Shown piece by piece: positions 5,488-6,249 of a stretch of 6,249 nucleotides of DNA; within the stretch, counting starts at the first letter, position 1, and the number at the start of each line of letters is the position of its first letter. The translations under genes were made by a program, and so were the position numbers. The DNA is from Comamonadaceae bacterium (GTDB lineage Bacteria; Pseudomonadota; Gammaproteobacteria; Burkholderiales; Burkholderiaceae_C), in contig CANFZJ010000193.1 in assembly GCA_947451445.1 (NCBI GenBank), positions 1 through 6,249 of the forward strand. Reading direction: 5' to 3'. Under the pieces are notes generated by a model. The model was not told where the DNA came from and ran no database searches. It worked only from the letters and a program-made list of their open reading frames with translations.

Positions 5488-5846
5488 CAGCCGCCCGCGC
5501 GCTTGACGGTATAGCCCTGCTTTTGCAGCAGCGCGATCACCGCATCAATATGGTCGCCCTGCACTTCGATCACCCCGTCTTTCACCGTGCCGCCGCTGCC
5601 GCAGGCGGCTTTGAGCTGTTTGCCCAGGGCGGTCAAACCAGGCAAGTCCAGCGGCACGCCTTTGACCAAGGTGACACCCTTGCCCGCCCGGCCCTTGGTT
5701 TCACGCGACACGCGCACGATGCCGTCGGTCTTGGGCAGCGGCTTTTGGCCGCAGATGCAGTCGGCCACCGGTTTGCGGCAGGCCGGGCACATGCGGCCGG
5801 TGTCGGTCGAATAAACCAAGCCGCCGCTGGAGAGTTTGCTTTTCAT
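5487..5846 (-). CDS. yciH: YciH, SUI1/eIF1-like translation factor
   Basis: 119 residues from the ATG at 5846. The SUI1 domain fills the C-terminal two thirds: DGIVRVSRETKGRAGKGVTLVKGV (41-64), then AACGSGGTVKDGVIEVQGDH (80-99) and a GYTVKRAGG end. Bacterial YciH resembles eukaryotic eIF1 and influences the fidelity of start-codon selection on the 30S subunit. The N-terminus keeps LVYSTDTGR and then has CPAC-x6-CIC (Cys20, 23, 30, 32), a possible metal-binding knuckle that E. coli YciH, as I recall it, lacks. An in-frame ATG at 5852 would add two residues; neither start has a clear Shine-Dalgarno. The gene follows the ppa terminator formed by repeat copy C and is coupled to the DUF3820 gene downstream, so it may have its own promoter or rely on read-through. 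Confidence 0.94.
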   Translation of the reverse strand: MKSKLSSGGLVYSTDTGRMCPACRKPVADCICGQKPLPKTDGIVRVSRETKGRAGKGVTLVKGVPLDLPGLTALGKQLKAACGSGGTVKDGVIEVQGDHIDAVIALLQKQGYTVKRAGG

Positions 5847-5852
5847 CTGCAT

Positions 5853-5917
5853 TACTATCAAAAAAATAGCACCTAGCGCAGGTACTAGCTGCGCTAGGTG
5901 CCGATTTGGCTTACAAA
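5853..5917 (+). repeat. Intergenic palindromic repeat, copy C
   Basis: Pattern ATAGC (5866-5870) - 5 bases - GCGCA (5876-5880) - 9 bases - TGCGCT (5890-5895) - four bases - GC, followed by ATTTGGC and TTACAAAT. Spacing is the same as in copies A and B, and the ATTTGGC tail is shared with copy A. It fills the whole gap between the ppa stop and the yciH start region. Its arms are the best preserved of the three. Confidence 0.8.
5860..5901 (-). terminator. Rho-independent terminator of ppa, formed by repeat copy C
   Basis: On the - strand GCACCTAGCGCA (5901-5890) and TGCGCTAGGTGC (5880-5869) form a perfect 12-bp stem with a 9-base loop, followed by TA and seven T residues (5866-5860). It lies 17 bases after the ppa stop. 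This is a strong intrinsic terminator. It would reduce or stop read-through from ppa into yciH. Confidence 0.85.
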
Positions 5918-6249
5918 TTAACCTAGGGACTTTTTGTAGTTGGCCATGCCGTCCACAATTTCCTTCTTGGCGGAGTCGATGCCTTCCCAGCCGATCACCT
6001 TGACCCACTTGCCTTTTTCCAGGTCTTTGTAATGCTCGAAGAAGTGGCTGATGGCCTTCAGGCGCATCTGGTTCACATCTTCGATTTTTTGCCAGTGGGT
6101 GTAGATCGGCAAAATTTTGTCTGTGGGCACGGCCAGCACCTTGCCGTCGACGCCCGCCTCGTCTTCCATCATCAGGATGCCGAGCGGGCGGCATGGCACG
6201 ACCACACCGGGGAGCAACGGATAAGGCGCGATCACCAGCACGTCGACCG
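5918..6249 (-). CDS. ppa: Inorganic pyrophosphatase, C-terminal part (5' end outside window)
   Basis: About 109 C-terminal residues of family I soluble pyrophosphatase, which hydrolyses pyrophosphate to two phosphates in the cytoplasm and pulls biosynthetic reactions forward. The frame continues to the window edge, beginning VDVLVIAPYPLLPG. The active-site block MEDEAGVDGK carries the two metal-binding aspartates and the lysine in the spacing of the E. coli enzyme (Asp97, Asp102, Lys104), and FFEHYKDLEKGKWVKV carries the conserved Tyr-Lys pair and the family signature. The gene ends KKSLG and TAA at 5918-5920, directly followed by the terminator in repeat copy C. The GTG at 6241 is an internal codon, not the start; the missing part should be about 70 residues. 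Confidence 0.96.
   Translation of the reverse strand, partial: VDVLVIAPYPLLPGVVVPCRPLGILMMEDEAGVDGKVLAVPTDKILPIYTHWQKIEDVNQMRLKAISHFFEHYKDLEKGKWVKVIGWEGIDSAKKEIVDGMANYKKSLG

Noticed and set aside
2998..5917. The three repeats as a CRISPR array
   Set aside because: They are kilobases apart, in mixed orientation, separated by genes, and have no regular spacers.
5847..6194. Upstream extension of yciH through the intergenic gap into ppa
   Set aside because: It would read through the terminator hairpin and ppa in the wrong frame; the SUI1 protein starts naturally at 5846 or 5852.
1..6249. tRNA, rRNA, phage, transposase, toxin-antitoxin or defence genes
   Set aside because: No sequence with the needed motifs was seen on either strand by reading; an automated scan was not possible.

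Overview
The window looks like ordinary chromosome from a GC-rich betaproteobacterium, most likely in the Comamonadaceae (Acidovorax / Rhodoferax / Variovorax type). The indications are the overall composition, a Bug-type (TctC-like) solute-binding protein, the style of the inorganic pyrophosphatase and YciH sequences, and three copies of a short intergenic palindromic repeat whose general form I associate with Comamonadaceae genomes. The family-level placement is inference.

Left part (1-2079, + strand): the C-terminal end of an OmpR-family response regulator, its TctE-like sensor histidine kinase, and an Hsp15-like S4 RNA-binding protein. Each junction is a stop/start overlap (GTGA at 257-260, TAATG at 1664-1668), so the three genes read as one translationally coupled unit. 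A G-rich stretch with a perfect four-tract G-quadruplex motif follows the hslR stop.

Middle part (2080-4284): a lower-GC segment holds a short gene on the - strand for a predicted exported protein of unknown function (2214-2720). About 400 bases without a gene follow, containing an inverted repeat, a weak candidate promoter, repeat copy A and a GC hairpin. Next is a Bug-family periplasmic tricarboxylate-type binding protein on the - strand (3117-4085). A 199-base divergent intergenic region carries repeat copy B, which runs almost to the start codon of the next gene.

Right part (4285-6249): a YhbW-like flavin-dependent luciferase-family oxidoreductase (+ strand) converges, with a 21-base overlap, on a - strand group. 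That group is ppa (partial at the window edge), repeat copy C (which forms a near-ideal intrinsic terminator for ppa), yciH (SUI1/eIF1-like) and a DUF3820 small protein coupled to yciH by a TGATG overlap.

Functionally this is mostly housekeeping plus one environmental sensing and uptake theme: a TctDE-like two-component system with a Bug binding protein about 1.4 kb away. I see no phage, transposase, CRISPR, toxin-antitoxin or defence genes, and no clear sign of a new multi-gene system. The most interesting items are the three-copy repeat family with strictly conserved internal spacing and its different contexts, the G-quadruplex motif, and the uncharacterised exported protein in its low-GC pocket.
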